Made by a program: the position numbers and the translations under genes | Assembly: GCA_029582165.1 (NCBI GenBank) | Contig: CM055872.1 | Coordinates: 50,177,195-50,241,194 of the forward strand | DNA from: Portulaca oleracea | Lineage: Eukaryota; Streptophyta; Magnoliopsida; Caryophyllales; Portulacaceae | Direction of reading: 5' to 3' | DNA length: 64,000 nt | Shown: one piece after another, positions 19,225 to 31,796 of the stretch | How the letters are laid out: every line of letters starts with the position of its first letter | Position numbering within the stretch: position 1 is the first letter of the stretch | The notes under the pieces: model-generated | Database searches by the model: none | Seen by the model: only the letters and a program-made list of their open reading frames with translations | Told to the model about the DNA's origin: nothing

Positions 19225-21112
19225 ATGTTCCAATTCTAAGTAAAAATAAAATATTCTCATACATAAATTTTAGGTTAACTTGGATGTTGTAATAAAACAA
19301 GGAAAATTGTTTTGAAAGGAAAACGGTTATTTATACTTGAATCATTAGAAAGTATAATGCTACATTAATTTTAGGCAAAAAAAATAATCACTCCATAACT
19401 GATACTACTACCTTACAGGAAATTTCAAGTTCCAAAAGAGTTTAATAAACCTCTCTGAATGAGAATTATTTTGATCTAGGTACTACATACTTCTATTTTA
19501 CACCACTCTGCGAAAGAAAATAAAGGGCAACAAAAAAAAAAAAGCACAATCACAGTTTTAATCTAGGTACTACTATTTTACACCACTCTATAAAAGCATA
19601 CTTCATAAAGTAAAGCCCATTAACTAAATTGTCTCAATTAATGGTGAGACATCTATTGTAATTAAGAAGTACTTATCAGCAACTGGTGCTCCACATACCA
19701 CAAGTATAACTTCATCCAGAGGCATTATTGAAATCATTATGTCCTACATCAAGTGCAAGAATGCATACTTTTGTTTTGTGATAAACCCAATTCACAATTG
19801 GTGCCAGAAGAATATCCAACTCATTTCTATCTTTTCTTTAATAAGTCACAGAATGGTGTTGTAAATTCAACGGTTGACGATAAAAAGGATCACTTCCATC
19901 AAGCCATTTTTTCCCAATATGCAAAACAAACACGATTTTCAGTTTAGAATGTAATAGTATTACAAATATCACGTGTTTGTACTTTGCAAGCAATATTCTT
20001 ACATTCATGTAGTCCTGGCTTTCCAAATCACAGATATGCATGTGCATAAACAAATAAGAGATTTGAAAGATGTCAATTAACATTAAAGGAAGTTCAAACG
20101 CATGCACTGCAACAGCCAAAATGGCAAGAGTCGGATTATTACCTCTACAGACAACTTTAAATGACATGATCTCCATGCCCTCTTCCATAGAGAGCTACAC
20201 ATGTTATGAGAGGTATAAAGAAACTACCTTATCCCCAAAAGCTTGTAAGCGGCTCCGGTTCTTTATAGTTGAATCTTGCACATGGAGCCCCAAAATCAAT
20301 CATGGCGAGAAAACACTTCAGACCTAGCACTTTTAGACTTCGGATAAAATCTAGGTTTGAAGATCAGAAATATATATTCTTTGCTAGAGTACTAAATTCA
20401 TTTGTGGGGTCGAAACGTCACAATGAATAGTATGAGTACAAGCAGCAACTAAGAAAACAAAGTCAAATGAGCCACAAATGACTATTGAAACGAAAAGATA
20501 CAACCACCAACTTCAACCTCGATTACTGACACTAAATCTAAATGAAATAGAGCAATAATAAGCAAGCAAACACAAGAAAAGGCATGGTATAAGTTGGGTT
20601 GGCTGTGATTTCAATTACAATATTCTACAAATCGACTCCAAAATAGGTTATGGGGACCACAACAGGGTAAAAGACCAACTTAAACGAGTGCAAAACTCTA
20701 TAAACAAAAGATGGATCCTACAAGAGCTACTTGACCTTTTGATCTACGAAAACCAGATAATAAGATCGCAACAAAAGTATATTAGGAGTTAGGACAGAAG
20801 TAATTCATAACATACTACATAGTTGTTGGATAATGGAAAAAACAAGCAACACCGACCAAAGTTCTCGCGAATATCATGTCACAACATAGTGAAACCAAAC
20901 TAAAAGGCTTTCATGTACAACAAATCTTGTAAAAATTTTGCAAACAAACTAAATGCTAATATCAAATCATCAATATTGATAATTTGATATCATTGTATGC
21001 ACGAACTACGACAATTATAATTCAAGGGCAACCAATTTCAAATTCCATCAAATAGAACAAAATCTAATGCAATGCTTGAAGCCAAAATGTATGACTAATA
21101 TAAGTACCTTGG
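19225..21112. other. Unassigned AT-rich sequence
   Basis: A small diverged duplication (AGGTACTACATACTTCTATTT at about 19479 and AGGTACTACTATTTTACACC at about 19565) is present. Minus-strand frames at 19838-20188 look partly protein-like (MEEGMEIMSFKVVCRGNN...) but I recognise no family. Confidence 0.35.
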
Positions 21113-21201
21113 AGAAAAATGATCAACAAAGTTGTGTAGCCAAGACCATCTTGTAGGAGCATAGTTCCGATACCATCAACAAAGTGAACCCATATGCCTG
21201 C
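21113..21201 (-). other. Candidate orphan exon, membrane-protein-like, unknown
   Basis: On the minus strand, TTTGCAG precedes a frame IWVHFVDGIGTMLLQDGLGY / TTLLIIFLQ that ends at GTACTTAT. Acceptor, open frame and donor are all consistent with an 89-bp exon of a hydrophobic protein. I do not recognise the protein and could not link further exons, so this may be chance. Confidence 0.25.
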
Positions 21202-24200
21202 AAACATTGCTAAGCAGAGAAAGTATCTTAGAAAGTATCCTGATAAAATCCTGATGATCGGCAAAGAGGAAATAGATGCCTACTCCCTTAAGAAAGTTGA
21301 ATAGCATATCACTGTAAAAAATAAATCTCATCACAAAGCACTTTTTTTTTTGGGGGGGGGGGGGGGGAGTGTTCATGCCTCATAGTATGGTTATTGCTTA
21401 AATTCAACACCATTAGACAATCAAAATGATAAACTCCTTAATACGTAACTACGACAACAACAATAAGTCGCAATATAATCGATTAATCCAAAACTCCTTA
21501 ATATACAAGACACCTAAATTACTCACCATATACAAATTGGTCAAAAGTACATGTGTACTCACCATATTGCAAAGTAGCCATGACATTAAAAGTTGTTGTC
21601 ATCAACCACCTTGTACTAAAAGCAAATTGGAGGACATTATATTCAAATATCTAACCTTATCTCCAATTCTTTCTAATTGACACCAAGGCTTCCTTAATCA
21701 AATTATTGGCTTAAGAATACAATACCAATATAACAATATTAGCAGTAGGACACAAAACACCAGCAGGCTTTTGAAAAATATTCAATGATGGGAATTTTAA
21801 ATGCAATAAGACAACTTTAAACACTTGTTTAAGATAGCAGTGAAGATCACATAACCATAATTCTATCAATGACCAAAGTAAGAAAAACTTTAGTCCTCAA
21901 AAGTGTTAGTCTCTATACTACCACACCATGCATGCAGATTTTAAACCCAAATTGATCATATTTGATGTCCTTCATTCATAACCCCACCCTTTTCAACCAA
22001 GTAACCAACATTATATAAATTCTTCATTCTCTTATTCCGACAATTGAATGTCTGACAACACCTACAAGAGAGCAATACACAAACATCAACTATGCTAAAA
22101 AAGGTTACCTAACCAATTCAAAAAAGATTGCATTGTTGAAACGAAAGCAATGAATAAGTAGTTTGCAGTGTAGTGATCCAAATTGGAGCAAATCTAAGGA
22201 AAATCCCATTGAGAATTGAATTGACGAACATACCAGTAATCTTTTGTTCTGAATTGAAATTCTTGCAATGAATTGGAACAAGAAAGCAAAGATGTGGGGA
22301 TGGTTTCGGCCAACCAGGACACTCCATTATTGAAGGTTGAAGGTACATGCAAATACTTATTTGGGCTGGGGGGAGTAGCAAAGAACGGGAGAAGGTTGGA
22401 AAGAATGCAGAGGATGATATCAAACAGATTGAGAAGCATTCACACTATATATTTTTTTTAAATGACACAAACACCCTTATGTACTGTTCATTGGAACAAT
22501 ATCTTCGATTACTATTCATAACTACAGTAATGGTGAACAGTAAAATGAGGTTTTCACTCTTTAAGTATAGTGATTAATGTGTCCAGGACAATCACTATTT
22601 GTGTATCTGATGAGCTTCGAGTCTTTCTTTGTCTTGTATATAAGAGTAGAAGACCAAAACTCATTATTCCTGTAATGTATCTCAAACCCATTTTAACCGC
22701 TATGAAGTCAGTTTTACTTTGCTCACTCATGAATCGGGAGGTAATGCTAAAGGATGGAACAATGTCGTGTCAAGTGTTTTGTTAGATATATCAAAGGGCC
22801 AACCATACTTATGTAGAGTGAAGAATCGATCATTTTTTTGCCATCATTTTTTGATAGTTTTTCAACTGTAGCAATATGGTTTGATGTTGGCTAGAAACCA
22901 AGCATATTGAACCTTTTAAGCAGATCATCTATATACATTTTTTGAGATATGAATATCTCTTCTAAGATTTGCTTCACTTATATCATGTCGGCATGGATAA
23001 CAACACAAAAATGTTGTTCCACGACACCTTCTACCACGAAAATAGGTTCAGTTAGAGATATGAGATAAATGATGAATGTTGTCAAATATTCAGTAAAAGA
23101 TAGAAAGTTGATGTCATTTGGTACGTAAATCATATTGGGAAAATGGAAGGAGAATCAATAAATCTAGAGGAATGAGACGGGGGATAAAGAAATTAGAAAT
23201 CAATCGCATTCCTCAAAGAAATAAGACATCAATGATGTGTACAATATGTATAGCAGTGAAATAAAATTTCAACCTATTAAACAGGTTGTAGGTAATTATT
23301 TATTTTAGTGGGTTAGATACATCTACTTTATAGCAACTATTCATATTTCTCAACTATCACAATTGAAAAAAAAAAAGCATTAATTCCGGCAACTTAGGTG
23401 ACTATTATTGCATTTGTTCTCTTTTAACTGGCTATGGGAAAGGTAGAAGAAAACTAATGTCACAAAATTTGATGGGGGTAGTTATAAAATAATAGCCGAA
23501 ATATCTTTAATTAAAATTAATTTGTGGTGTATATTCAATGATTGTTATAGGTAAGAAACTTAGTAATTAATTTATTATTGGGATTATAAAGTAACAAATA
23601 ATATAAAATAAGAAAGATAATCAAAATTCAGATAAAAAAGAATGGGGGTAGTGCAATTTATCATTGCACTAAATAGGTAGTAGGCAGAATGACTAGCACT
23701 ATGAGAAAAATTTTCTTTCATTTTCCTAGCACACTTAGTGCAGTAGTGCCAAATAATTGTTATTTGAAAATATATAAATACCAATGCAATTAACTTGCCC
23801 AACAATATGTAACCTAAAGCAATTTTTATCTCTTATAGGTTGGAAAATATTTGCAAATAAGACCTTCTAACAAATGTTGTTAATCAACTTAATACTATAG
23901 GATAGTGCAATATGAAAATAGGTTACAGATAATCAACTTAGAAAATAAAAATTGACATTTAACACCTAATATATGGATACATAAATAACAAACTATTACA
24001 ATTTTGATACTAATAGAAAGAATAAAGTTTAAAGATAGTTTGATAGGGTTGAAGCATGCAAGGTGTTGTCGTTAATCTTAAGTGAAGAAGCGTCTCCACT
24101 GCACTGGAAGAGTTTGAATAACACTATCTTCTCCAAAGATACTAAAGCAATAAGCATTTAACAATTATGTGAAACAAAAAAACAAAATTCAAGAGTGTAA

Positions 24201-26848
24201 CCATTCAATAATGTTGGATCAAAAAATTGGTCCAATTGTTATTCATAATTTTTTGGGTTTTTTTTTAACCTCATGCGATTCAAAGCAAAAACCTATGTAG
24301 CATACACGTTAAAAATATAATAACTTTCCCTTTTTATTATGGGTAAAAGCATAACCTTTATTCCTTTGACCGTTCTCTAATCTCACCTATAGCATCAACA
24401 AATGGCGGGACCTTTGGTAAATAACCAAAAGCTACTAGTAGGCTAGCCTAGATTGAGCAAAACACTATTGATTCCCTTCTTTATTTTTTCCCCCCTTTAT
24501 CAACTCATAATTTAATGTATTCTTTCTTTCTATCACTATCTCCTAAGGTGATAAGAATGCTAGTCTGTACATGATAAAATTTGTACTATGAGGTCCAGTG
24601 CTATTATGTGTGAAACAGATTGTACAATATTCTCAACCTTGAATTTTACCCATCGAAGTTACATTCTACTAGGGGAAAAGATTATTCATATTGAAGCGCC
24701 AAACCATACATTCTTATGAGCACTCACAAGGTCTTTATCTTCCGTAGCTTAGAAATTTTACAGACAATTAGTAGGATGATGAGCTTCCTAATATTATAGC
24801 AAATATACTTTTCGAAATTATCTAAATTGTTTTCTTTTGATTAGTGCAACGACTAAGTCCTATGTAGCACAACATGCTACAACCATGCGATTTATTAAGT
24901 TAAAACTTATGAATAATAGCTTAATGATGAAAATTGGAAAAGCTAATCTAAAACAGAAGCATGGCTTGATGAATTAACATTAATCATAGAAAAGAAAGAG
25001 GAAGACAAGATTCACTACCAATTAAGAAAAAAATTAATCGTGAAAAAAATTGATGGTAGGAAAACATTCCCTACCCATCAAAAGGTGATGTTAGATTGAA
25101 TAGATTACTGCATACAATTCTTAGAAATAAAATTTCTAGAGGTTGATAACAAAAGAGAATATATAAAAGCACACTAGTTCAAAGTGCTAAATCTCAATAT
25201 TAACAATGAGGTTTACCTGGTTGATAGCTCACATTTTATGTCAAGAATGTGATAGGTGAAACAATACAAAATGTCGCGGGTGATATGATGAGGGATCTAC
25301 AAAAAGCTATAACATTTATGGTTTCTTTCTTGCTTGAATGCTCCAAATTTCTCAAAGCATCACATCTATAGTTGTTTTTACAATAAAAGCATTGTCTTAA
25401 GCAATACACGGAGTTGCGCACAGTTGTTGTTGTAACATTTCTAGCCCCCAACCCCATAATTCATTTTGGATAACTCAAATTGATGTACTTGATTTGACTT
25501 CTCATGACACCAGAACTTACAAGTGGTTGGATGCACACTGGTATCAAGCAAATGATGATGCAATGTAGCGAAATATACTATTATAACCGGTGAAGTATAT
25601 GATTATTTCTGCAAAACTTGTGCATTTGAATCCTAACACTATCAACACTTCCTTCTCTATTTACTAGAAAAACGAAAAAAAAATTCAAATGGCTGAAAGT
25701 TTATTGAAACTTAATGTCAAGTGCATTGGACACCCTACTAAAAATGATAGGGTTTGTATCGGCTATGTTATGTTGAGCAATGCAAGGGAGTTCATGTGAA
25801 TACATGTCCAAATGTGAGATACTGTTGTTTTTGTGAAAATTTTTAGAGTTCAATTGATTTAAGTCAAGTTTAGTAAAAGATATGAAACATAGTTAGTGAA
25901 ATAAAACATATAATCTAAATAGGATACATTATGAGATTGTTATTGGTGAGGTTGTAATCCTCAAAAAATGTTGTATTTAATGTTATAACATATGTTAGAA
26001 AGTACAAGCGAAATAGACAAATGGTCGTATCAATTTAAAGTGGCTGCATAACAATGCACTACCTACTTCCATAGGTAAGAGAGAGCAATACGTTTCTTAC
26101 TTCGATAAAGAAGGGTACAAATACAGAGTAAGACCACTATATAACCTCAAATCATCATTACAAAATTAGGCTAAAGATCACTCATCATATGTACTACCAA
26201 CCCCATAGATCTTCATTTAGGGGTGTCATCCGTAATCCTTGCGAATGACTAGGCAACCTAAAACATAACATAAAGGGAAATCATATATAGTATATATCCA
26301 TCGATAGGATTCCACTCCACATAGGTAATATCTAATTCATTCATACCAAAATTCTTCAAAATAAGTTTAGCAGTAGCTCATTCATTGCAAAATAATTTTG
26401 AATAAGTCTACACGTCAACAAAAGCATTACAATACTAGACACAAATTTCTTTCTATTGATTAATAACTACTAGAAGCTTAGCATTTCGTCATTGTGAAGC
26501 CTTTACTTCGAATGGAAGACCTGGTCAGTTCTAGGAACTATTTGGTCTTGTTCATATTAGTAGCAAAACCTAAAACAAAACAAAAGCATTCTGAAGAGTG
26601 AGTCAAAACACAGTACACGTTACTCCTACACAGTAAGATACATTTTCATAAAATATTGATGAGCATGTACAAAAAAACAAAGAGAGAATGAATAAGTAAA
26701 CCACATTACTAATTTATTATCTATGGTGGAGCCCCTTATTGATCGATACATGATCCCTTTGGAAACCGTGCTCCAAACTCAAGGTTACTCTTAGTCTTTT
26801 AATGGAGCCTATTTAGCTAGTTGCAAGTGCTGGAGTATAGACACCGGA
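21202..26848. other. Unassigned AT-rich sequence
   Basis: About 5.6 kb with no gene I can support. A T10-G15 homopolymer pair lies at about 21343-21367. Minus-strand frames at 22118-22439 overlap in two registers and are not recognised. A short inverted pair, TACTGTTCA...TGAACAGTA (22482-22543), may be a small MITE. The rest is AT-rich with only short random ORFs. Confidence 0.4.
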
Positions 26849-27640
26849 TTTTGTACCAGGAAAAATGCACAAATAAATTTCGAGAGCAAGAGACATGCAT
26901 CAAGATGAGGAAGGCCCAAAACAACTAAATGTTACAAAATAATATAAACTACGCCAGAAAATGACTATGATCTTTTGGCCAGAAAATGACTATGGTCGTT
27001 TGGCCTTAGTCCATTTTCAGCCACCTTGCCATGTCATTGATCCGTACACTCAACACCCCGTGTGAAACAAAAACTAGGCAAGGCCAGATGGCCAAACCGC
27101 CTTGCTATACCTTAGATCTGTGCCATCTCTCAAGTCAACACAATCCCTTAATGCATGCAATTGTGTAATCAAGTCATATAGGGATCAAGGCCAAATGACC
27201 ATACTAAAGGGATAGAGGGCATGAAAGGTAGGTCACATTTTCTCATTTCCATCTTTCATACAATCCCCTCCAGCTATAAACATTGGGGCTTTTTAATTTG
27301 ATCATTAACTGCAAGCAAGAGCAAGGAAAAATTCCCCTCATCTCTCACAATTCTCAAAAACCCAAAAGCTCTGTTAATATTTTTGTATTGATACTAAAAG
27401 AATTCCAACATATCGACTTTGGTTTTCTCTCTTACCACCTAACCTCTTGCATGCTTTGTGTTTAAGCAAGGTTAGAATGTTCCTATTTTTCATCATTTAA
27501 TTTTGGTAAACATGTAATCATTATCTCGTAGTATACCTGTGCATTTTTGTAAATAGCTTTTACATTCGCTTGTTCTTTTTTTTCGTTTTCACTTCTTTTG
27601 TTTTCCTTCTTTTTTGTATTTTGAATTTCCCTTTTTTATA
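26849..27640 (+). mobile_element. Diverged Tat-like LTR relic
   Basis: It begins TATAGACACCGGATTTTGTACC, matching the LTR start TGTAGACACCGGATTTTGTA at 49772, and similarity begins exactly at that point. It continues with comparable landmarks: CATGTCATTGATCCGTACA (compare CATGTCATCAATCCGTGTA) and a TATA-like CTATAAACATTGGGG near 27273. No second LTR or primer site is present. The right end is a guess. Confidence 0.5.
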
Positions 27641-28099
27641 TTTTTTTCTTTTTTTCGATGAATAACATAGATACATAAAGAACAACTTAGTTCCTAACAA
27701 TAAATTACAATCTTCAAAGAAGGGGGGTATAAATAATCATTAAGAACGACATTCCCCTCATTGAGCAAACTAACCAACAAGTCACTAAACATTTAGACTA
27801 TAAAACTGCCCCCAACTGAACTGTTGGTCCACTAACTTGCCTACAGGGTAAGGAATTACAAATAGGCCAAGGGTATAATGGGTGGGTGAATAAACAAGAT
27901 AGGAAAAATTACACAAAGGGCTATCAAAATAAGGTTAAAATGCCAGGTGGCTTTTGGCTATGTTTCTACAAAATGGTGCCTCAATCATATCCATACAATG
28001 CATAAGTCAAATGCAGTTTTGAAGACAGTCAATCCAATTTCTAAAGATACACACACATGATAAGGTCGCACTTAAAACAAGATAAGACTATAGAAATGA
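27641..28099. other. Unassigned AT-rich sequence
   Basis: No gene or repeat identified before the Stowaway element. Confidence 0.5.
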
Positions 28100-28101
28100 T
28101 A

Positions 28102-28396
28102 CTCCCTCCATTCCATATTAATTGACACTTAAACTAACTTTTTTTATTCCAAAATAACTGTCACTTTTCATTCCCCAATACCTAAATTAATTATTTTAAC
28201 TTTAATAATAATGTTAACTTTTTACTTTTTCAATTAATAATAACTACTCTTATTCACATTCTCTCACTACCTACACCTTGGTATCCGAAAAAACACTTTA
28301 GAAAATAGTGTTATTTAATTATATCGGTAGTTTTTTAGTTAAGCCTTGGTATGTGAAAAAATTTGAAATATGTCAATTAATGTGGAACTGAGGGAG
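28102..28396. mobile_element. Stowaway MITE (Tc1/mariner type)
   Basis: 295 bp with terminal inverted repeats CTCCCTCCATTCCATATTAA (left) and, read inward from the right, CTCCCTCAGTTCCACATTAA, both continuing into TTGACA. It is flanked by TA on each side (28100-28101 and 28397-28398). CTCCCTCCRTTCC ends with a TA duplication define plant Stowaway MITEs. The interior is AT-rich and non-coding. It needs a mariner transposase in trans. Confidence 0.95.
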
Positions 28397-28398
28397 TA

Positions 28399-29271
28399 GT
28401 CTTTTAGGCTCAAAAGAGGACTTCACAGGTTAAACCCTACGACAACCACAGCAACTAGTTATTTTGATGTAAACACTTCTAAGTTTGGGCATTCTTTTTA
28501 TCCTATATACCCTGTTTTTATGGTGGCAAACACAAGAAATCACACCTACATGAGGGACTATCAAGAGTAAATGAGTCAGACACGAGACAATGATCTCCTT
28601 AAAACAAACATACAACAAAGTTCCTCACATCATCCAAGTTAAACCAAGCTACCCATCACAACAATTGCATTCAACCAACCAATAAATCACCCCTTGAACA
28701 TCAGAAGGGGTTTTCGAAACCAATAACCAATCAAGCAACGAAGGATTTTCTTCCTTTTCTTTTATAGAAAGCAATAAATCTAAACTATCTAGCAAAGCAA
28801 TAAACTACCAAAAAGCACAAAAACGAAAAATTAAAGCGAAGAAGAATTGGATATGTACGTACGTTGAGCGCTTAAAAACATCCCACTTCCACTTTGTATC
28901 TCTTTGCGCAATGCAACATAATACAATACCATCTTAAATGCCTTATTATACATAAACTATTTTAACTAAATGGAATGCATAGAATACAAAATCAAATGCA
29001 CCTAAACTAGAATGTAAGTGAATGACCTAAGTGCAAGTACAATTAATACATAGATACAACCATTCTCAACACCATACTAAATGAACCACTTCACAAGCCA
29101 ATGAGCTTGATGCTCACCTCCTCTATTCTAAAACATCCATTGTCCTCAATGAAAAGTCGATACAAACTTTGAATTTTTATCGCTACACACACAGTTGAAG
29201 AGCCAATCTTGCAATATCATTCAACACATGTTCGGTCTTGTTCCGAGCCGAACTTTATATCATTTTTCAAG
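28399..29271. other. Unassigned; trace of an Athila-type 3' region
   Basis: Mostly AT-rich and uninformative. At about 29148 the phrase CCATTGTCCTCAATG occurs. The same phrase appears in the Athila-like element at 33747, so this may be a shred of a related element in minus orientation. Confidence 0.35.
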
Positions 29272-29991
29272 GTGTTTTGCTTATTTTAGCCCTTGTATAT
29301 ATATAAGATATGGTGAATTGGTGTCTTGTAGGAAAATAAGGAGTTAGAAGGAATTGGGCTTAATTGTGGCTTTTAAGGGAATCCCGAGTGATTTCCCGAC
29401 CCGACCCGAGATAACCCGAGCCGAGACCCGAGGCGAGACCAACCCGGGAACTCCATTTCCATTTTTGGTGCAGAAAACAGGGCAAAGAGACAGAGATATG
29501 TCACGACCGAGTCACAGTGAGGCACACTCGTGACAACTAACTGCCGCACCAAAACAGCAAGCCAAGCAGCAGAAACAACCGGAGGGCGCGCCCGCGACCA
29601 CAGACGTCGCACCCGCGACGTTCTGCTGGAAGGAGACGAGGCTTGCGGACAGGAATGAGTTGCGCCCGTGACCGATTGTGTCACGCCCGTGACACACGGC
29701 GATCGCGCCCGCGACCTATCGATGGCTGCTGAACTGATGCGCGTGTTGTGCGAATTATTTCTAGGGTTTGGGATTTGTTTTCCTTCTTCTATAAATACCA
29801 ACATGTATTCAACACTATTAACAAGTAGTCTAGGTAGCATTAGCTTAGAAATAGGTTAGATTAGGTTTAATTGCTTTCTTTAATTTTGCTTTAATCTCTT
29901 TCATTGTTCTTCAAGTTTCTTTGATTTCTAGCAATTGTATTCAAACTTTCTCAAGCTTTCTCAATTCAAGCAAGTTTCCATTGAAGTTTTA

Positions 29992-29995
<4 letters not shown>
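29272..29995 (+). mobile_element. Truncated LTR-like block with iterated palindromic GC-rich words
   Basis: It begins TGTTTTGCTTATTTTAGCCC and runs to a TATA box (TATAAATA, 29790-29797) followed by pyrimidine-rich leader-like sequence, the layout of a plant Ty3/gypsy LTR. Five copies of the word YCGCRCCCGYGAC (29587, 29607, 29661, 29681, 29703) lie 75-200 bp upstream of the TATA box. No internal domain, primer site or partner LTR is present. It stops at a CT microsatellite. Confidence 0.5.

Positions 29996-30033
<38 letters not shown>
29996..30033 (+). repeat. (CT)19 microsatellite at the left edge of the nested complex
   Basis: Uninterrupted CT run. To its right, sequence matches the interior of the Tat-like array (52140 region). 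To its left it does not, so the array breaks here. Confidence 0.95.
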
Positions 30034-30034
<1 letters not shown>

Positions 30035-30248
30035 AATTTAAATAAATTAAATGAGAGAAGTGTGTCAGAACGCATAGGTTGTGCGTTCTGTCGAACATTA
30101 TTCTAGTCCGCATAACAACCAATACAGCTCGAGCTGTCTGAGTTGGGCCAAGTTACAGATTCTCCTTAAAATGCTCAGCCTTTGGATAGGGCCCATCCAA
30201 ATTGAGAAACACTGACTTGTGCTTTCCAACTTATGAAGAGCACGCTAT
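30034..30248 (+). mobile_element. Tat-like internal fragment, left piece
   Basis: Matches 52140-52355 (AGAGAAGTGTGTCA...GAAGAGCACGCTAT) in leader-like non-coding sequence. It ends at GCTAT, where the Athila-like element is inserted. It resumes at 43132. Confidence 0.9.
30244..30248. repeat. Target site duplication GCTAT (left) of the Athila-like element
   Basis: GCTAT here and GTTAT at 43132-43136 (one substitution) flank the element. The unoccupied sister site near 52355 reads GCTATATTTGAC, confirming the site and its original sequence. Confidence 0.92.
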
Positions 30249-31779
30249 TGACAGACCTAAAACGTATAGGGGTCTGTGTACCGCAAGTGTACGGGTCTGT
30301 GTAGTAATAAAATATAGTTCTCTCTCAGGGATTTGCGTTCAACCACGCACTGAACTAGTTCTCTACAAAGAATGCTAGGTCGATCCAAGGGTAGTGGTAA
30401 CGTTTTCTAAACTTAACTAGGAAAGCGGGAATTTTTAGGGTTTAATCAAATAATTAAAAGCGTTCAGGGGAGTCCACTCTGGTCAATTAATAAAATTATC
30501 AACAATCCCGATGCAGGTAACAAGATAATTCACAGTCTATAATCTTTCTATGCCTTATCACTTCGATCTTTCGATCTTAGGTGAGTTACAGTGATTAGAC
30601 TAAACATTATTTCTAACTATTTAATCTAGTCAAAGATAAGAACTAATTATAAATTGACCCTAGGCAGGAATCATTATGTCTAACTATTTAATCTAGTCAA
30701 TGATAAGAACTGATTATTCAATCAAAAACCAGGTACAGACTCAAACTGTCGTTCTATTGCCAAAATAAACCTATTCAATCTACGCAATCCAATTCAAGAC
30801 TCAAACTGTCGTTCTGTTGTCGAGAATCTAAAACCAGTTACAGACTCAAACTGTCGTTCTATTGCCAAAATACCATGACATACATTGCACGCAGATTAAA
30901 CGAATAAAAAGGATAACCTATCACCGAGACTGTTTTCTAATTCAATAAATAGACATCGAGTTTATCCCTTAAACAAAGGAAATTAGCTACTCATAATTCT
31001 GAAAGTAAACATTGCGAAATCTAAACAAGAACAAGAAAGCATGAAATTAATGTAGAAATAAACCGTTTTCGAATTGGCGGAATCGATCTCTTCGTGTCAC
31101 TCGAATCGATCTCTTTCGTGTTCTTCGATCACTAATAACAATTTAATCTAATAACAATGTTTTTGGAATTAACTGTAAAGAAACTAGTCTAAGTCTACGC
31201 TAAAAGCTCCCTAAAAACTCCTCACAAAACGATACAAAGCTGCGTAAAAACTGATAGAAAAATCGATGCTTTAAACGGCGGAAATCAACCCCCTTTTATA
31301 GGGCCGGATTAGGGCATAAAACGGGGCCTGCATTTTAGAATCGTTGGCTGCGTTTTGCCCAAAAGGTGAAGCTTCTCCGTGTCTGGGCGCTGGCTGCGCC
31401 CAGAAAACGCCAGCAGCGTTTTTCCTTTTTTCGCCTTCTGAAGCTCCTGGACAAGGCGCAAGCTGCGTTTTTAAAACGCTGGTTGCGCCTTGTTCCTTCG
31501 CCCTAACTGGATTTGGGTCGTGGCTCATTGGGTCGTTTTTCCTTCCTTCTTTTCTTCTTCTTCAACATCTTTTTTTTTATTTTCCTTGATTTTTGCTATT
31601 TCTCCTCCAATTCTTAATGCTTTTTGACATAATTCCACCAATTCCTGTAAAACATACCAAACTCGCGAACAAGTGTATCAATCACAGAAATTGACATAAA
31701 AATACGAGATATCGGATATAAAAAGCATGAAACTGACATGATTTGAGCCCTAAAAACTCTATATAAAAATGACTTATCA
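30249..31779 (-). repeat. Athila-like LTR (3' LTR)
   Basis: 1531 bp, TGACAGACC...GACTTATCA on the plus strand. TATA box on the minus strand (TATAAAAG, 31293-31300). Upstream of it on that strand lie iterated palindromes (31320-31500). The word GACTCAAACTGTCGTTCT occurs three times (about 30735, 30798, 30842). The right LTR has lost one copy and about 80 bp, which accounts for the length difference. Confidence 0.95.
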
Positions 31780-31796
31780 AATCCCCTCATGCTTAG
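31780..31796 (-). other. Athila-like polypurine tract
   Basis: On the minus strand CTAAGCATGAGGGGATT directly precedes the TGATAAGTC start of the 3' LTR. Confidence 0.9.
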
